Source: Pseudomonas massiliensis | Lineage (GTDB): Bacteria; Pseudomonadota; Gammaproteobacteria; Pseudomonadales; Pseudomonadaceae | Assembly: GCF_000826105.1 (NCBI RefSeq) | Contig: NZ_CCYK01000007.1 | Location: 1,488,001-1,552,000 of the forward strand | Length of the DNA stretch: 64,000 nucleotides | Direction of reading: 5' to 3' | Shown here: one piece after another, positions 41,219-51,128 of the stretch | Layout: the number at the start of each line of letters is the position of its first letter | Position numbering within the stretch: the stretch's first letter is position 1 | The notes under the pieces: model-generated | Told to the model about the DNA's origin: nothing | Seen by the model: only the letters and a program-made list of their open reading frames with translations | The model's database searches: none | Made by a program: the position numbers and the translations under genes

Positions 41219-41824
41219 ATGAGAGCGATGTATCGAGTGATCACAGTGTGCGCGCTTCCCTGGCTCAGTGGCATTGCCGTCGCCGAGGATTGGCAGGTGG
41301 CCAAGCAGGCGGACGGCATCACCGTTTCCCTGAGCGCGCAGCCCGGGTCTGACTACAAGACCTATAAAGGAGTAGTCACCATCAATGCTCCATTGGTCAA
41401 GGTGCGCGGCTTGCAGGAAGACGCCAGTGGCGCCTGCGCCTGGATCCATGAATGCAAGTCGCAGAAGCTGCTCAAGCATGAAGGGGCGAAGAGCTGGACC
41501 TACACCCAGTTCAATACGCCGTGGCCGGTGACGCCCCGCGACTCGGTGCTGGAAGTGACCAGCAGCGAAGGGGCGGATGGTTCCATCACTCGCCAACTCA
41601 AGGGCGTGCCTACCTATTTGCCGGAGGAAAAGGGTTTTGTGCGCGTCGCGCAGGTCGAGGGCTACTGGAAGCTTGAGCCCAAGGGGCCGAATGCTACCCA
41701 GGTCACCTATCAGGTGCATACCGAGCCTGGGGGTAGCGTTCCTTCCTGGCTCGCCAACAAGTTCGTGGTGGACGCGCCTTTCAACACGCTTAAAAGCCTG
41801 AAGGCGCTCGCCGAGCAACGTTGA
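41219..41824 (+). CDS. START-domain lipid-binding-type periplasmic protein
   Basis: 201 residues. Signal peptide ending near AVAEDW. The mature part shows a START-like helix-grip fold (WQVAKQADGITVSLSAQPGS, YKTYKGVVTINAPLVKV, WTYTQFNTPWPVTPRDSVLEV, VEGYWKLEPKGPNATQVTYQV). START domains bind lipids in a hydrophobic tunnel; the bacterial roles are not known. AAGGAAAACC lies upstream. It ends at the bidirectional terminator shared with gltA. Confidence 0.85.
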   Translation: MRAMYRVITVCALPWLSGIAVAEDWQVAKQADGITVSLSAQPGSDYKTYKGVVTINAPLVKVRGLQEDASGACAWIHECKSQKLLKHEGAKSWTYTQFNTPWPVTPRDSVLEVTSSEGADGSITRQLKGVPTYLPEEKGFVRVAQVEGYWKLEPKGPNATQVTYQVHTEPGGSVPSWLANKFVVDAPFNTLKSLKALAEQR

Positions 41825-41837
41825 GCGGGCCAGAAAA

Positions 41838-41857
41838 AGCCGCCCCCTGGGGCGGCT
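41838..41857 (-). terminator. Bidirectional terminator between the START gene and gltA
   Basis: AGCCGCCCC and GGGGCGGCT form a 9-bp stem. On the minus strand it is followed by TTTTTC, a good terminator for gltA; on the plus strand by CTT, weaker. Confidence 0.8.
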
Positions 41858-41878
41858 CTTCAGTTGGCACAATCTTGT

Positions 41879-43165
41879 CTAGCGAGTTTCGAGGTCCTTC
41901 ACGTCTCGCTGGGTTTCGCCAGTATACAGCTGGCGTGGGCGGCCGATCTTGTAAGGGCTCGAGAGCATTTCCTTCCAGTGGGAAATCCAGCCGACCGTAC
42001 GGGCAAGGGCGAAGATTACCGTGAACATGCTGGTTGGAATGCCAATGGCTTTCAGGATGATACCCGAATAGAAGTCCACGTTCGGATAGAGATTGCGTTC
42101 CTTGAAGTAAGGATCGTTACGTGCAATTTCATCCAGGCGCATGGCCAGTTCCAACTGCGGATCATTCTTGATGCCAAGTTCGGCAAGAACTTCGTCACAA
42201 GTTTGCTTCATCACGGTGGCGCGTGGGTCGAAGTTCTTGTAAACCCGATGGCCGAAGCCCATGAGTTTGAACGGATCGTCTTTGTCCTTGGCCTTCGCGA
42301 TGTACTTGTCGATATTGGAAACATCGCCGATTTCATCGAGCATTGACAGTACCGCTTCGTTCGCGCCGCCATGGGCGGGGCCCCATAGCGCGGCGATGCC
42401 GGCCGCGATACAGGCGAAGGGGTTGGCCCCGGAAGAGCCGGCCAGGCGCACGGTGGAAGTGGAGGCATTCTGTTCGTGATCCGCGTGCAGGATGAAGATC
42501 CGGTCCATCGCGCGGGCCAATACCGGGCTGATCGGTTTGATCTCGCACGGTGTGTTGAACATCATGTGCAGGAAGTTCTCCGCGTACGACAGATCGTTGC
42601 GCGGATACATCATGGGCTGGCCCATGGAATACTTGTACACCATGGCTGCCAGGGTCGGCATCTTGGCGATCAGGCGGATCGCCGAGATCTCGCGGTGCTG
42701 CGGGTTCTTGATGTCGAGTGAATCGTGGTAGAACGCGGACAGCGCCCCGACCACGCCGCACATGATCGCCATGGGGTGCGCGTCGCGGCGGAAGCCGTTG
42801 AAGAACGTCTTGAGCTGCTCGTGCACCATGGTGTGATTCTTCACGGTGCTTACGAATTGCGCCTTCTGCTCGGCGTTCGGAAGTTCGCCGTTGAGCAACA
42901 GGTAGCAGGTTTCCAGGTAGTCCGACTTCTCGGCCAACTGCTCGATGGGATAGCCGCGGTGGAGAAGGATGCCCTTGTCGCCGTCGATGTAGGTAATCTT
43001 CGATTCGCACGAGGCGGTGGACATGAAGCCCGGGTCGAAGGTGAAGCGGCCCGACGCGGTCAGGGTGCGCACGTCGATAACTTCGGGACCAACGGTGCCG
43101 GTTAAAATCGGCAGCTCGACGGGGGCTGCGCCCTCGATGATCAACTGCGCTTTTTTGTCAGCCAT
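41879..43165 (-). CDS. gltA: Citrate synthase
   Basis: 428 residues, type II hexameric citrate synthase condensing oxaloacetate and acetyl-CoA. Catalytic residues are visible: His in ILHADHEQNASTSTVR, His in MGFGHRVYKNFDPR, and Asp in the ELAMRLDEIA to VDFYSGIIL stretch. N-terminus KAQLIIEGAAPVELPIL is typical of pseudomonads. AGGAGG lies upstream of the ATG. It is divergent from sdhCDAB. Confidence 0.98.
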   Translation of the reverse strand: MADKKAQLIIEGAAPVELPILTGTVGPEVIDVRTLTASGRFTFDPGFMSTASCESKITYIDGDKGILLHRGYPIEQLAEKSDYLETCYLLLNGELPNAEQKAQFVSTVKNHTMVHEQLKTFFNGFRRDAHPMAIMCGVVGALSAFYHDSLDIKNPQHREISAIRLIAKMPTLAAMVYKYSMGQPMMYPRNDLSYAENFLHMMFNTPCEIKPISPVLARAMDRIFILHADHEQNASTSTVRLAGSSGANPFACIAAGIAALWGPAHGGANEAVLSMLDEIGDVSNIDKYIAKAKDKDDPFKLMGFGHRVYKNFDPRATVMKQTCDEVLAELGIKNDPQLELAMRLDEIARNDPYFKERNLYPNVDFYSGIILKAIGIPTSMFTVIFALARTVGWISHWKEMLSSPYKIGRPRQLYTGETQRDVKDLETR

Positions 43166-43224
43166 TGTGGCCTCCTATTAATGCTTCAAATCATCAGACA
43201 GACCCCCCACGCAGGGCCCGCACC

Positions 43225-43252
43225 ACTATAGTGTGATAAATCTCAAAGTCAA
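43225..43252 (-). promoter_or_regulatory. Sigma-70 promoter of gltA
   Basis: Minus strand TTGACT (43252-43247), 16-base spacer, TATAGT (43230-43225). Confidence 0.65.
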
Positions 43253-43366
43253 TTTGCCGAACCGCCCTGGGATGGGCGCCTCGCCTGCCCGAAAATGTAG
43301 TTTTTTTACACCATCTACGCCTTTTCGAAATGCGCTGCAACGCGGATTGCGGAACAGTCCTTTACG

Positions 43367-43395
43367 TTGTCATTAGTATCCTAACTGTCTATACT
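43367..43395 (+). promoter_or_regulatory. Sigma-70 promoter of sdhC
   Basis: TTGTCA (43367-43372), 17-base spacer, TATACT (43390-43395), close to consensus. Confidence 0.7.
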
Positions 43396-43516
43396 CGGCG
43401 TCCGACCGCCAGGGGCTTTCGAGCCCGTTCCACTGTCGTCGTCACTCCCTGGGTGGTGGGTACCTGACCAGTACACTTCCCTACAACTTTGCCCTGCTAG
43501 CTGGGGGCTCTTCAGT

Positions 43517-43903
43517 GTGAAAAAAGCCGTGAATAGCCAACGACCTGTAAACCTAGACCTAAGGACCATCAAACTCCCCGTCACTGCTTACACGTCCATT
43601 CTCCATCGCATTTCCGGTGTCATCCTGTTCCTCGGCATCGCCGTGGCGCTCTACGCGCTGGGCAAGTCCCTGGGGTCCGAGGAAGGCTTCGGCGAGGTGA
43701 AGGCGTATCTGACCAGTCCGCTGGCCAAGCTCGTGATGTGGGGCCTGCTCTCCGCGCTGCTTTATCATCTGGTGGCCGGCGTGCGTCACCTGATCATGGA
43801 CACCGGTGTCGGCGAAACGCTGGAAGGCGGCAAGCTCGGCTCCAAGATCGTCATCGTCGTTTCCGTAGTGTTGATCGTTCTGGCGGGAGTCTGGATATGG
43901 TAA
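43517..43903 (+). CDS. sdhC: Succinate dehydrogenase cytochrome b556 subunit
   Basis: 128 residues, three transmembrane helices. The family motif RPVNLDLRTIKLPVTAYTSILHRISGV carries the conserved Ser and Arg near quinone, and the heme ligand His is in LLYHLVAGVRHLIMD. The start is GTG 43517, as in related species. It overlaps sdhD by 7 bases. First gene of the sdhCDAB-suc cluster. Confidence 0.97.
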   Translation: MKKAVNSQRPVNLDLRTIKLPVTAYTSILHRISGVILFLGIAVALYALGKSLGSEEGFGEVKAYLTSPLAKLVMWGLLSALLYHLVAGVRHLIMDTGVGETLEGGKLGSKIVIVVSVVLIVLAGVWIW

Positions 43904-44265
43904 CCAACGTCACTAACCTGTCCCGTTCGGGCCTCTACGACTGGATGGCGCAGCGGGTTTCAGCTGTCGTTCTCGCGGTATATTTCATTTTCCTGATTGG
44001 ATACCTGGTGGCTCACCCGGGGCTCGACTACGCCCAGTGGCACGCTCTGTTCTCCAATAACTGGATGCGCATCTTCAGCCTGTTGTCGCTGGTCGCCCTG
44101 AGCGCCCACGCCTGGGTCGGCATGTGGACCATTTCCACCGACTACCTCACGCCCATGGCGCTGGGCAAGTCGGCCACTGTCGTGCGTTTCCTGTTCCAGG
44201 CGGTATGTGGCGTCGCAATGTTCGCCTACTTCGTCTGGGGTGTGCAGATTCTCTGGGGTATTTGA
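43897..44265 (+). CDS. sdhD: Succinate dehydrogenase membrane anchor subunit
   Basis: 122 residues with three helices. Typical SGLYDWMAQRVSAVVLAVYF and SLVALSAHAWVGMWTISTDYL, where His and Asp/Tyr near the third block serve heme and quinone binding. ATG 43897 overlaps the sdhC end, suggesting coupling. Confidence 0.96.
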   Translation: MVTNVTNLSRSGLYDWMAQRVSAVVLAVYFIFLIGYLVAHPGLDYAQWHALFSNNWMRIFSLLSLVALSAHAWVGMWTISTDYLTPMALGKSATVVRFLFQAVCGVAMFAYFVWGVQILWGI

Positions 44266-44268
44266 TCC

Positions 44269-46041
44269 ATGTCCAACATCCGTACGCTGAATTACGACGC
44301 CATCATCATCGGTGGTGGTGGCGCCGGCATGCGCGCCGCGCTGCAACTGGCCCAGGGGGGTCACAAGACCGCCGTGGTGACCAAGGTTTTCCCGACCCGT
44401 TCGCACACCGTATCGGCCCAGGGGGGCATCACCTGCGCCATCGCCTCGGCCGACCCGAACGACGACTGGCGCTGGCACATGTACGACACCGTCAAGGGGT
44501 CGGACTACATCGGTGACCAGGACGCGATCGAATACATGTGTCAGGAAGGCCCGGCCGCGGTCTTCGAGCTGGACCACATGGGCCTGCCTTTCTCCCGCAC
44601 GGAAACGGGGCGCATCTATCAGCGTCCGTTCGGTGGCCAGTCGAAGGACTTCGGCAAGGGTGGCCAGGCCGCGCGTACCTGCGCCGCCTCCGACCGTACC
44701 GGTCATGCCCTGTTGCATACCCTCTACCAGGGCAACCTCAAGGCCGGCACTACCTTCCTCAACGAGTGGTACGCCGTGGACCTGGTGAAGAACCAGGACG
44801 GTGCCTTCGTCGGGGTGATCGCCATCTGCATCGAAACCGGTGAAACCGTCTACATCCGCTCCAAGGCCACCGTCCTGGCTACCGGCGGCGCTGGCCGCAT
44901 CTATGCGTCCACCACCAACGCCCTGATCAACACCGGCGATGGCGTGGGCATGGCCCTGCGCGCCGGGGTGCCGGTCCAGGACATCGAGATGTGGCAGTTC
45001 CACCCGACCGGCATCGCTGGCGCCGGCGTACTGGTAACCGAAGGTTGCCGCGGTGAAGGTGGCTACCTGATCAACAAGCATGGCGAGCGCTTCATGGAGC
45101 GTTATGCGCCCAACGCCAAGGACCTGGCCGGTCGCGATGTCGTGGCCCGCTCCATGGTCAAGGAAATCATCGCCGGCAACGGCTGTGGTCCGAATGGCGA
45201 TCACGTGCTGCTCAAGCTGGACCACCTCGGCGAGGAAGTGCTGCACAGCCGCCTGCCAGGTATCTGCGAGCTGTCCAAGACCTTCGCCCACGTGGACCCG
45301 GTGGTTGCCCCGGTACCGGTGGTGCCTACCTGCCATTACATGATGGGCGGCGTGGCCACCAACATTCACGGGCAGGCCATCACCCAGGACGGCGAAGGCA
45401 AGGATGTCATCATCCCAGGCCTGTTCGCGGTGGGCGAAGTCGCCTGCGTCTCGGTCCATGGCGCCAACCGCCTGGGCGGCAACTCCTTGCTGGACCTGGT
45501 CGTCTTCGGGCGCGCCGCGGGCCTGCACCTGGAGAAGGCACTCAGCGACGGCATCGAATACCGCAATGCCAGCTCCACCGATGTGGACGTGGCCCTGGCC
45601 CGTCTGAGCGGCCTGAACGAGCGCACCACCGGTGAAGACGTCGCCACCCTGCGGCGCGAGCTGCAAAGCTGCATGCAGAACTACTTCGGTGTGTTCCGTA
45701 CCGGCGAGTACATGCAGAAGGGTATTGCCCAGCTGGCGAGCCTGCGTGAACGAATCGCCAATGTGAAGATCAACGACAAGAGCCAGGGTTTCAACACCGC
45801 CCGCATCGAGGCGCTGGAGTTGCAGAACCTGCTGGAAGTTGCCGAGGCCACCGCGATCGCGGCCGAGGAGCGCAAGGAGTCGCGCGGTGCCCATGCCCGC
45901 GAAGACTACGAAGACCGTGACGACGAAAACTGGCTGTGCCACACCCTGTACTTCCCGGGTGAAAAGCGCGTCGCCAAGCGTGCCGTGAACTTCGCGCCGA
46001 AAACCGTGCCAGCTTTCGAACCTAAAGTCCGGACCTACTAA
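44269..46041 (+). CDS. sdhA: Succinate dehydrogenase flavoprotein subunit
   Basis: 590 residues. Oxidises succinate to fumarate. FAD motif IIIGGGGAGMRAALQLA; the covalent FAD histidine is in FPTRSHTVSAQGGI; substrate residues in QFHPTGIAGAGVL and RYAPNAKDLAGRDVVARS. CHYMMGG and GANRLGGNSLLDLVVFG complete the pattern. Three bases after sdhD and 14 before sdhB. Confidence 0.99.
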   Translation: MSNIRTLNYDAIIIGGGGAGMRAALQLAQGGHKTAVVTKVFPTRSHTVSAQGGITCAIASADPNDDWRWHMYDTVKGSDYIGDQDAIEYMCQEGPAAVFELDHMGLPFSRTETGRIYQRPFGGQSKDFGKGGQAARTCAASDRTGHALLHTLYQGNLKAGTTFLNEWYAVDLVKNQDGAFVGVIAICIETGETVYIRSKATVLATGGAGRIYASTTNALINTGDGVGMALRAGVPVQDIEMWQFHPTGIAGAGVLVTEGCRGEGGYLINKHGERFMERYAPNAKDLAGRDVVARSMVKEIIAGNGCGPNGDHVLLKLDHLGEEVLHSRLPGICELSKTFAHVDPVVAPVPVVPTCHYMMGGVATNIHGQAITQDGEGKDVIIPGLFAVGEVACVSVHGANRLGGNSLLDLVVFGRAAGLHLEKALSDGIEYRNASSTDVDVALARLSGLNERTTGEDVATLRRELQSCMQNYFGVFRTGEYMQKGIAQLASLRERIANVKINDKSQGFNTARIEALELQNLLEVAEATAIAAEERKESRGAHAREDYEDRDDENWLCHTLYFPGEKRVAKRAVNFAPKTVPAFEPKVRTY

Positions 46042-46055
46042 GGGTGATGACCGCT

Positions 46056-46760
46056 ATGTTGCAAGTCAGTGTTTATCGTTACAACCCGGACCAGGATGCC
46101 GCGCCCAAGATGGTCGATTTCCAGGTCGATACCGGCGGCAAGGACCTCATGGTGCTGGACGTCCTCGCGCTGATCAAGGAACAGGACGAAGGCTTCTCCT
46201 ATCGTCGCTCCTGCCGCGAGGGGGTCTGCGGCTCCGATGGCATGAACATCAACGGCAAGAACGGCCTTGCCTGCATCACGCCGCTGTCGTCCGTGGTCAA
46301 GGGCAACAAGCTGGTACTGCGTCCACTGCCGGGTCTACCGGTCATTCGTGACCTGGTGGTGGATATGAGCATCTTCTATAAGCAGTACGAGAAGGTGAAG
46401 CCTTTCCTGCAGAACGATACGCCGGCGCCTGCCATCGAGCGCCTGCAGACGCCGGAAGACCGGGAAAAGCTGGACGGCCTGTACGAGTGCATCCTGTGCG
46501 CCTGCTGCTCGACGTCCTGCCCCTCGTTCTGGTGGAACCCGGACAAGTTCCTGGGCCCCGCCGCGCTGTTGCAGGCCTACCGCTTCCTGGCCGACAGCCG
46601 CGATACCCGCACTAGCGAACGTCTGGCAGCCATGGACGACCCCTTCAGTGTCTTCCGTTGCCGCGGAATCATGAACTGCGTGAACGTATGCCCCAAGGGC
46701 CTGAACCCTACCAAGGCCATCGGGCACGTGCGTAACATGCTGCTGCAAAGCGGTACCTGA
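46056..46760 (+). CDS. sdhB: Succinate dehydrogenase iron-sulfur subunit
   Basis: 234 residues. [2Fe-2S] cysteines in SCREGVCGSDGMNINGKNG, then CILCACCSTSCPS and FRCRGIMNCVNVCPKGLNP for the [4Fe-4S] and [3Fe-4S] clusters. ATG 46056 matches the family start LQVSVYRYNPD; GTG 46044 and ATG 46047 are upstream alternatives. The next 243 bases to sucA hold a GC-rich spacer with a repeated CAGGCCCGCC (about 46791 and 46951) but no gene. Confidence 0.98.
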   Translation: MLQVSVYRYNPDQDAAPKMVDFQVDTGGKDLMVLDVLALIKEQDEGFSYRRSCREGVCGSDGMNINGKNGLACITPLSSVVKGNKLVLRPLPGLPVIRDLVVDMSIFYKQYEKVKPFLQNDTPAPAIERLQTPEDREKLDGLYECILCACCSTSCPSFWWNPDKFLGPAALLQAYRFLADSRDTRTSERLAAMDDPFSVFRCRGIMNCVNVCPKGLNPTKAIGHVRNMLLQSGT

Positions 46761-47003
46761 TTCATCCGTTGCACCGCAGCACCCCGTGGTCAGGCCCGCC
46801 AGCCCGGCCACGGCGAGAACTCGGGCGTCGGCCTTGCCGGTCGCTGCCCTTACTTTGAAGAAATGAGACCAGCAGGGGCATCCGGGCTGGTACCCGGACT
46901 ACCTGCGAGACCCTTGGTGGCTGTGTTCGAGTCGCTGCACCGGACTTGTTCAGGCCCGCCGTGGCTCGCGCAGGTGGTGGCCCCTAACCGAGGGTGACCA
47001 AGC

Positions 47004-49850
47004 ATGCAAGAAAGCGTGATGCAGCGCATGTGGGACAGCGGCTACCTGTCAGGTGGAAACGCTGCCTACGTGGAAGAGCTCTATGAGCTTTACCTGCACG
47101 ACCCTAACGCTGTGCCAGAAGAGTGGCGCACCTACTTCCAGAAGTTGCCCGCCGAAGGCAGCACCGCCCCCGATGTTTCGCACTCTACCGTCCGCGATCA
47201 TTTCGTCCTGCTGGCGAAGAACCAGCGCCGCGCCCAACCGGTTTCCGCCGGTAGCGTGAGCAGTGAGCACGAGAAGAAGCAGGTTGAAGTGCTGCGCATG
47301 ATCCATGCGTACCGGATGCAGGGCCACCAGGCGGCCCAGCTGGACCCGCTGGGCTTGTGGCAACGGCCCGCTCCGGCAGACCTGTCGATCAATCATTACG
47401 GCTTGACCAATGCCGATCTTGATACGACCTTCCGTACCGGCGACCTGTTCATCGGCAAGGAAGAAGCGAGCCTACGCGAAATCCAGGAAGCCTTACAGCT
47501 GACATATTGCCGCACCATCGGCGCGGAGTTCACCCACATCGTCGATTCCGAGCAGCGCGCCTGGTTCCAGCAGCGCCTCGAAAGCGTTCGTGGTCGTCCC
47601 GTGTACTCGCCCGAAGTGCAGAGCCATGTGCTCGAACGCGTCACCGCGGCCGAAGGCCTGGAAAAGTACCTGGGCACCAAGTACCCGGGTACCAAGCGCT
47701 TCGGTCTCGAAGGTGGCGAAAGCCTCATCCCGATGCTCGACGAGATCATCCAGCGTTCCGGTTCCTACGGCACCAAGGAAGTCGTCATCGGCATGGCCCA
47801 CCGTGGTCGCCTCAACGTGCTGGTCAATACCTTCGGCAAGAACCCGCGGGATCTGTTCGACGAGTTCGAGGGCAAGAAGAAAGTCGAGCTCGGTTCCGGG
47901 GACGTGAAATACCACCAGGGCTTCTCCAGCAACGTGATGACGCCCGGCGGGGAAGTGCACCTGGCGCTGGCGTTCAACCCTTCCCACCTCGAGATCGTAT
48001 CACCGGTGGTCGAAGGTTCCGTGCGCGCCCGTCAGGATCGCCGCAACGATGCCAACGGCGACAAGGTCGTTCCGGTTTCCATCCATGGCGACGCGGCCTT
48101 CGCCGGCCAGGGCGTTGTCCTGGAGACCTTCCAGATGTCCCAGACCCGCGGTTTCAAGACCGGCGGCACGGTGCACATCGTGATCAACAACCAGGTCGGC
48201 TTCACCATCAGCAACGCCCGTGACGCTCGTTCCACCGAGTACTGCACCGATGTCGCCAAGATGATCCAGGCGCCTATCCTGCATGTGAACGGCGACGACC
48301 CCGAGGCAGTGCTGTTCGTTACACAGCTTGCCATCGATTATCGCATGCAATACAAGCGTGACGTGGTGATCGACCTGGTCTGCTATCGCCGCCGGGGCCA
48401 CAACGAAGCCGACGAGCCGAGCGGCACTCAGCCGCTGATGTACCAGCAGATCGCCAAGCAGCGCACCACTCGCGAGCTGTACGCCGAGCGCCTGGCGCAA
48501 GCCAACGCGCTGACCCCCGAGATCGCCCAGGCCCAGGTAGATGAATACCGCAGCGCCCTGGACAACGGTCTGCACGTGGTCAAGAGCCTGGTCAAGGAGC
48601 CCAACAAGGAGCTCTTCGTGGACTGGCGTCCCTACCTGGGCCATGCCTGGACCGCCCGTCACGACACCCGCTTCGACCTCAAGACTTTGCAGGAACTCTC
48701 CGCCAAGCTGCTCGAAGTGCCCGAAGGCTTCGTCGTTCAGCGCCAGGTGGCCAAGATCTATGAAGATCGCCAGAAGATGCAGGCCGGCGGCCTCCCCATC
48801 AACTGGGGTTACGCCGAGACCATGGCTTACGCCACCCTGTTGTTCGAAGGCCATCCGGTACGCATGACCGGCCAGGACATCGGTCGCGGTACCTTCTCGC
48901 ACCGCCATGCCGTGCTGCATAACCAGAAGGACGCCAGCACCTATGTGCCGATGCGCCATCTGTTCGCTGGCCAGCCGAGCTTCGAGCTCTACGACTCCTT
49001 CCTCTCCGAGGAAGCCGTGCTGGCCTTCGAGTACGGCTACGCCACCACTTCGCCAAACTCCCTGGTGATCTGGGAAGCCCAGTTCGGTGACTTCGCCAAC
49101 GGCGCCCAGGTAGTGATCGACCAGTTCATCACTAGTGGCGAGCACAAGTGGGGCCGGCTGTGCGGGCTGACCATGCTGCTGCCACACGGTTACGAAGGGC
49201 AGGGGCCGGAACACTCTTCCGCACGCCTTGAGCGCTACCTGCAGCTGTGCGCAGAGCACAACATCCAGGTATGCGTGCCGACTACGCCGGCCCAGATCTA
49301 CCACCTGCTACGCCGTCAGGTCATCCGTCCGCTGCGCAAGCCCCTGGTAGTGCTTACGCCCAAGTCGCTGCTGCGTCACAAGCTGGCGGTGTCCACCCTT
49401 GAGGACCTGGCCGAAGGTTCCTTCCAGACAGTCATCCCGGAAGTCGACAGCCTCGACCCGGCCAAGGTGACGCGCCTGATCCTCTGCAGCGGCAAGGTGT
49501 ACTACGACCTGCTGGAAAAACGCCGCGCCGAAGGTCGTGAAGACACCATCATCATCCGCCTGGAACAGCTCTATCCGTTCCCGGACACCGACCTGGCGGA
49601 GATGCTGGCGCCCTACAGCAACCTGCAAACCGTCGTCTGGTGCCAGGAAGAGCCCATGAACCAGGGCGCCTGGTACAGCAGCCAGCACCATATGCGCCGT
49701 GTCATTGGCAACCACAACCGGTCGCTGACGGTAGAATACGCCGGCCGTGATGCCTCGGCCGCGCCTGCCGTGGGCTACGCCTCGATGCACGCCGAGCAGC
49801 AGGAAAAGCTGCTCCAGGACGCTTTCACTGTCAACGCCAATGCGCACTGA
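47004..49850 (+). CDS. sucA: 2-oxoglutarate dehydrogenase E1
   Basis: 948 residues. Thiamine diphosphate enzyme decarboxylating 2-oxoglutarate. N-terminal MQRMWDSGYLSGGNAAYVEELY; MAHRGRLNVLVN; the ThDP/Mg site GDAAFAGQGVVLETFQMS to INNQVGFT; and GQDIGRGTFSHRHAVLHNQ. GAGGGTGA precedes the ATG by about 7 bases. It assembles with SucB and LpdG downstream. Confidence 0.98.
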   Translation: MQESVMQRMWDSGYLSGGNAAYVEELYELYLHDPNAVPEEWRTYFQKLPAEGSTAPDVSHSTVRDHFVLLAKNQRRAQPVSAGSVSSEHEKKQVEVLRMIHAYRMQGHQAAQLDPLGLWQRPAPADLSINHYGLTNADLDTTFRTGDLFIGKEEASLREIQEALQLTYCRTIGAEFTHIVDSEQRAWFQQRLESVRGRPVYSPEVQSHVLERVTAAEGLEKYLGTKYPGTKRFGLEGGESLIPMLDEIIQRSGSYGTKEVVIGMAHRGRLNVLVNTFGKNPRDLFDEFEGKKKVELGSGDVKYHQGFSSNVMTPGGEVHLALAFNPSHLEIVSPVVEGSVRARQDRRNDANGDKVVPVSIHGDAAFAGQGVVLETFQMSQTRGFKTGGTVHIVINNQVGFTISNARDARSTEYCTDVAKMIQAPILHVNGDDPEAVLFVTQLAIDYRMQYKRDVVIDLVCYRRRGHNEADEPSGTQPLMYQQIAKQRTTRELYAERLAQANALTPEIAQAQVDEYRSALDNGLHVVKSLVKEPNKELFVDWRPYLGHAWTARHDTRFDLKTLQELSAKLLEVPEGFVVQRQVAKIYEDRQKMQAGGLPINWGYAETMAYATLLFEGHPVRMTGQDIGRGTFSHRHAVLHNQKDASTYVPMRHLFAGQPSFELYDSFLSEEAVLAFEYGYATTSPNSLVIWEAQFGDFANGAQVVIDQFITSGEHKWGRLCGLTMLLPHGYEGQGPEHSSARLERYLQLCAEHNIQVCVPTTPAQIYHLLRRQVIRPLRKPLVVLTPKSLLRHKLAVSTLEDLAEGSFQTVIPEVDSLDPAKVTRLILCSGKVYYDLLEKRRAEGREDTIIIRLEQLYPFPDTDLAEMLAPYSNLQTVVWCQEEPMNQGAWYSSQHHMRRVIGNHNRSLTVEYAGRDASAAPAVGYASMHAEQQEKLLQDAFTVNANAH

Positions 49851-49873
49851 ACCGAATTAAGGAACCACTGATA

Positions 49874-51097
49874 ATGGCTATCGAGATCAAAGCCCCTACT
49901 TTCCCGGAATCGGTTGCCGACGGTACCGTGGCTACCTGGCACAAGAAGCCGGGCGACGCTGTCAAGCGTGACGAGCTGATCGTCGACATCGAAACCGATA
50001 AGGTCGTGCTGGAAGTTCTCGCCACCGCCGATGGCGTATTGGGCGCGATCGTCAAGAACGAAGGCGATACCGTGCTTTCCGACGAGCTGCTCGGCTCCAT
50101 CGAAGCCGGTGGTGCTGCCGCGCCTGCCGCTGCGCCCGCTACCGCCGCCGCCACCGTGGCCGCGGCCGCCGCCGCGCCTGCCAGCGCCGATGATGACGCC
50201 ATGGGCGGCCCTGCCGCGCGCAAGCTGGCCGAAGAGAACGGCATTGCCCTGAGCAGCATCAAGGGCACCGGCAAGGACGGTCGTATCACCAAGGAAGACG
50301 TAGTTGCCGCCGTCGAGGCGAAGAAGAACGCACCAGCCCAGGCGCCTGCCGCCAAGCCTGCGGCAGCCGCGGCTCCCGTGACCGCCGTCGGTGATCGCGT
50401 CGAGAAGCGTGTGCCCATGACCCGCCTGCGTGCCAAGGTCGCCGAGCGCCTGGTCGAAGCCCAGTCCAACATGGCGATGCTGACCACCTTCAACGAAGTG
50501 GACATGACCGAAGTCATGGCACTGCGCTCGAAGTACAAGGACCTGTTCGAGAAGACCCACAACGGTGTCCGCCTGGGCTTCATGTCCTTCTTCGTCAAGG
50601 CCGCCACCGAAGCCCTCAAGCGGTTCCCGGCGGTGAACGCCTCCATCGACGGTTCGGACATCGTCTACCACGGCTATGCCGATATCGGCGTGGCAGTGTC
50701 CAGCGACCGCGGCCTGGTGGTGCCCGTACTGCGCAACGCCGAGCAGATGAGCCTGGCCGAGATCGAGAACGGCATCGCCACCTTCGGCAAGAAGGCCCGT
50801 GACGGCAAGCTGTCCATCGAAGAGATGACCGGCGGCACCTTCACCATCACCAACGGCGGGACCTTCGGTTCGATGATGTCGACACCTATCGTCAACCCGC
50901 CGCAAGCCGCTATCCTTGGCATGCACAACATCATCCAGCGTCCCATGGCCATCAATGGCCAGGTGGTGATCCGCCCGATGATGTACCTGGCGTTGTCCTA
51001 TGACCACCGCTTGATCGATGGCAAGGAAGCGGTAACCTTCCTGGTCACCATCAAGAACCTGCTGGAAGACCCGGCTCGTCTGCTCCTCGACATTTAA
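49874..51097 (+). CDS. sucB: Dihydrolipoamide succinyltransferase (E2)
   Basis: 407 residues. Lipoyl domain with Lys43 in DIETDKVVLEV, an Ala/Pro linker, an E3-binding domain (GPAARKLAEENGIALSSIKGTG), a second Ala/Pro linker, and the catalytic domain ending with SYDHRLIDGKEAV, whose His and Asp act in transfer. Transfers the succinyl group to CoA. Confidence 0.98.
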   Translation: MAIEIKAPTFPESVADGTVATWHKKPGDAVKRDELIVDIETDKVVLEVLATADGVLGAIVKNEGDTVLSDELLGSIEAGGAAAPAAAPATAAATVAAAAAAPASADDDAMGGPAARKLAEENGIALSSIKGTGKDGRITKEDVVAAVEAKKNAPAQAPAAKPAAAAAPVTAVGDRVEKRVPMTRLRAKVAERLVEAQSNMAMLTTFNEVDMTEVMALRSKYKDLFEKTHNGVRLGFMSFFVKAATEALKRFPAVNASIDGSDIVYHGYADIGVAVSSDRGLVVPVLRNAEQMSLAEIENGIATFGKKARDGKLSIEEMTGGTFTITNGGTFGSMMSTPIVNPPQAAILGMHNIIQRPMAINGQVVIRPMMYLALSYDHRLIDGKEAVTFLVTIKNLLEDPARLLLDI

Positions 51098-51128
51098 ACC
51101 CGGCTTCGAGCCATCAGCGGCAAGCGGC

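Larger units (their letters stand above)
43166..43516. other. gltA-sdhC divergent promoter region
   Basis: 351 bases without a gene. Near gltA there is a minus-strand promoter (43225-43252); near the middle a plus-strand promoter (43367-43395) gives sdhC a leader of about 115 bases. A T-run TGTAGTTTTTTTACA near 43297-43311 lies between the promoters. In P. aeruginosa, sdh mRNA is repressed by PrrF sRNAs around its start; the long leader leaves room for such control, which is inference. Confidence 0.6.

Noticed and set aside
43960..45942. A 660-codon open frame antisense to sdhA and sdhD
   Set aside because: Same effect of high GC at third positions; sdhA is unmistakable.
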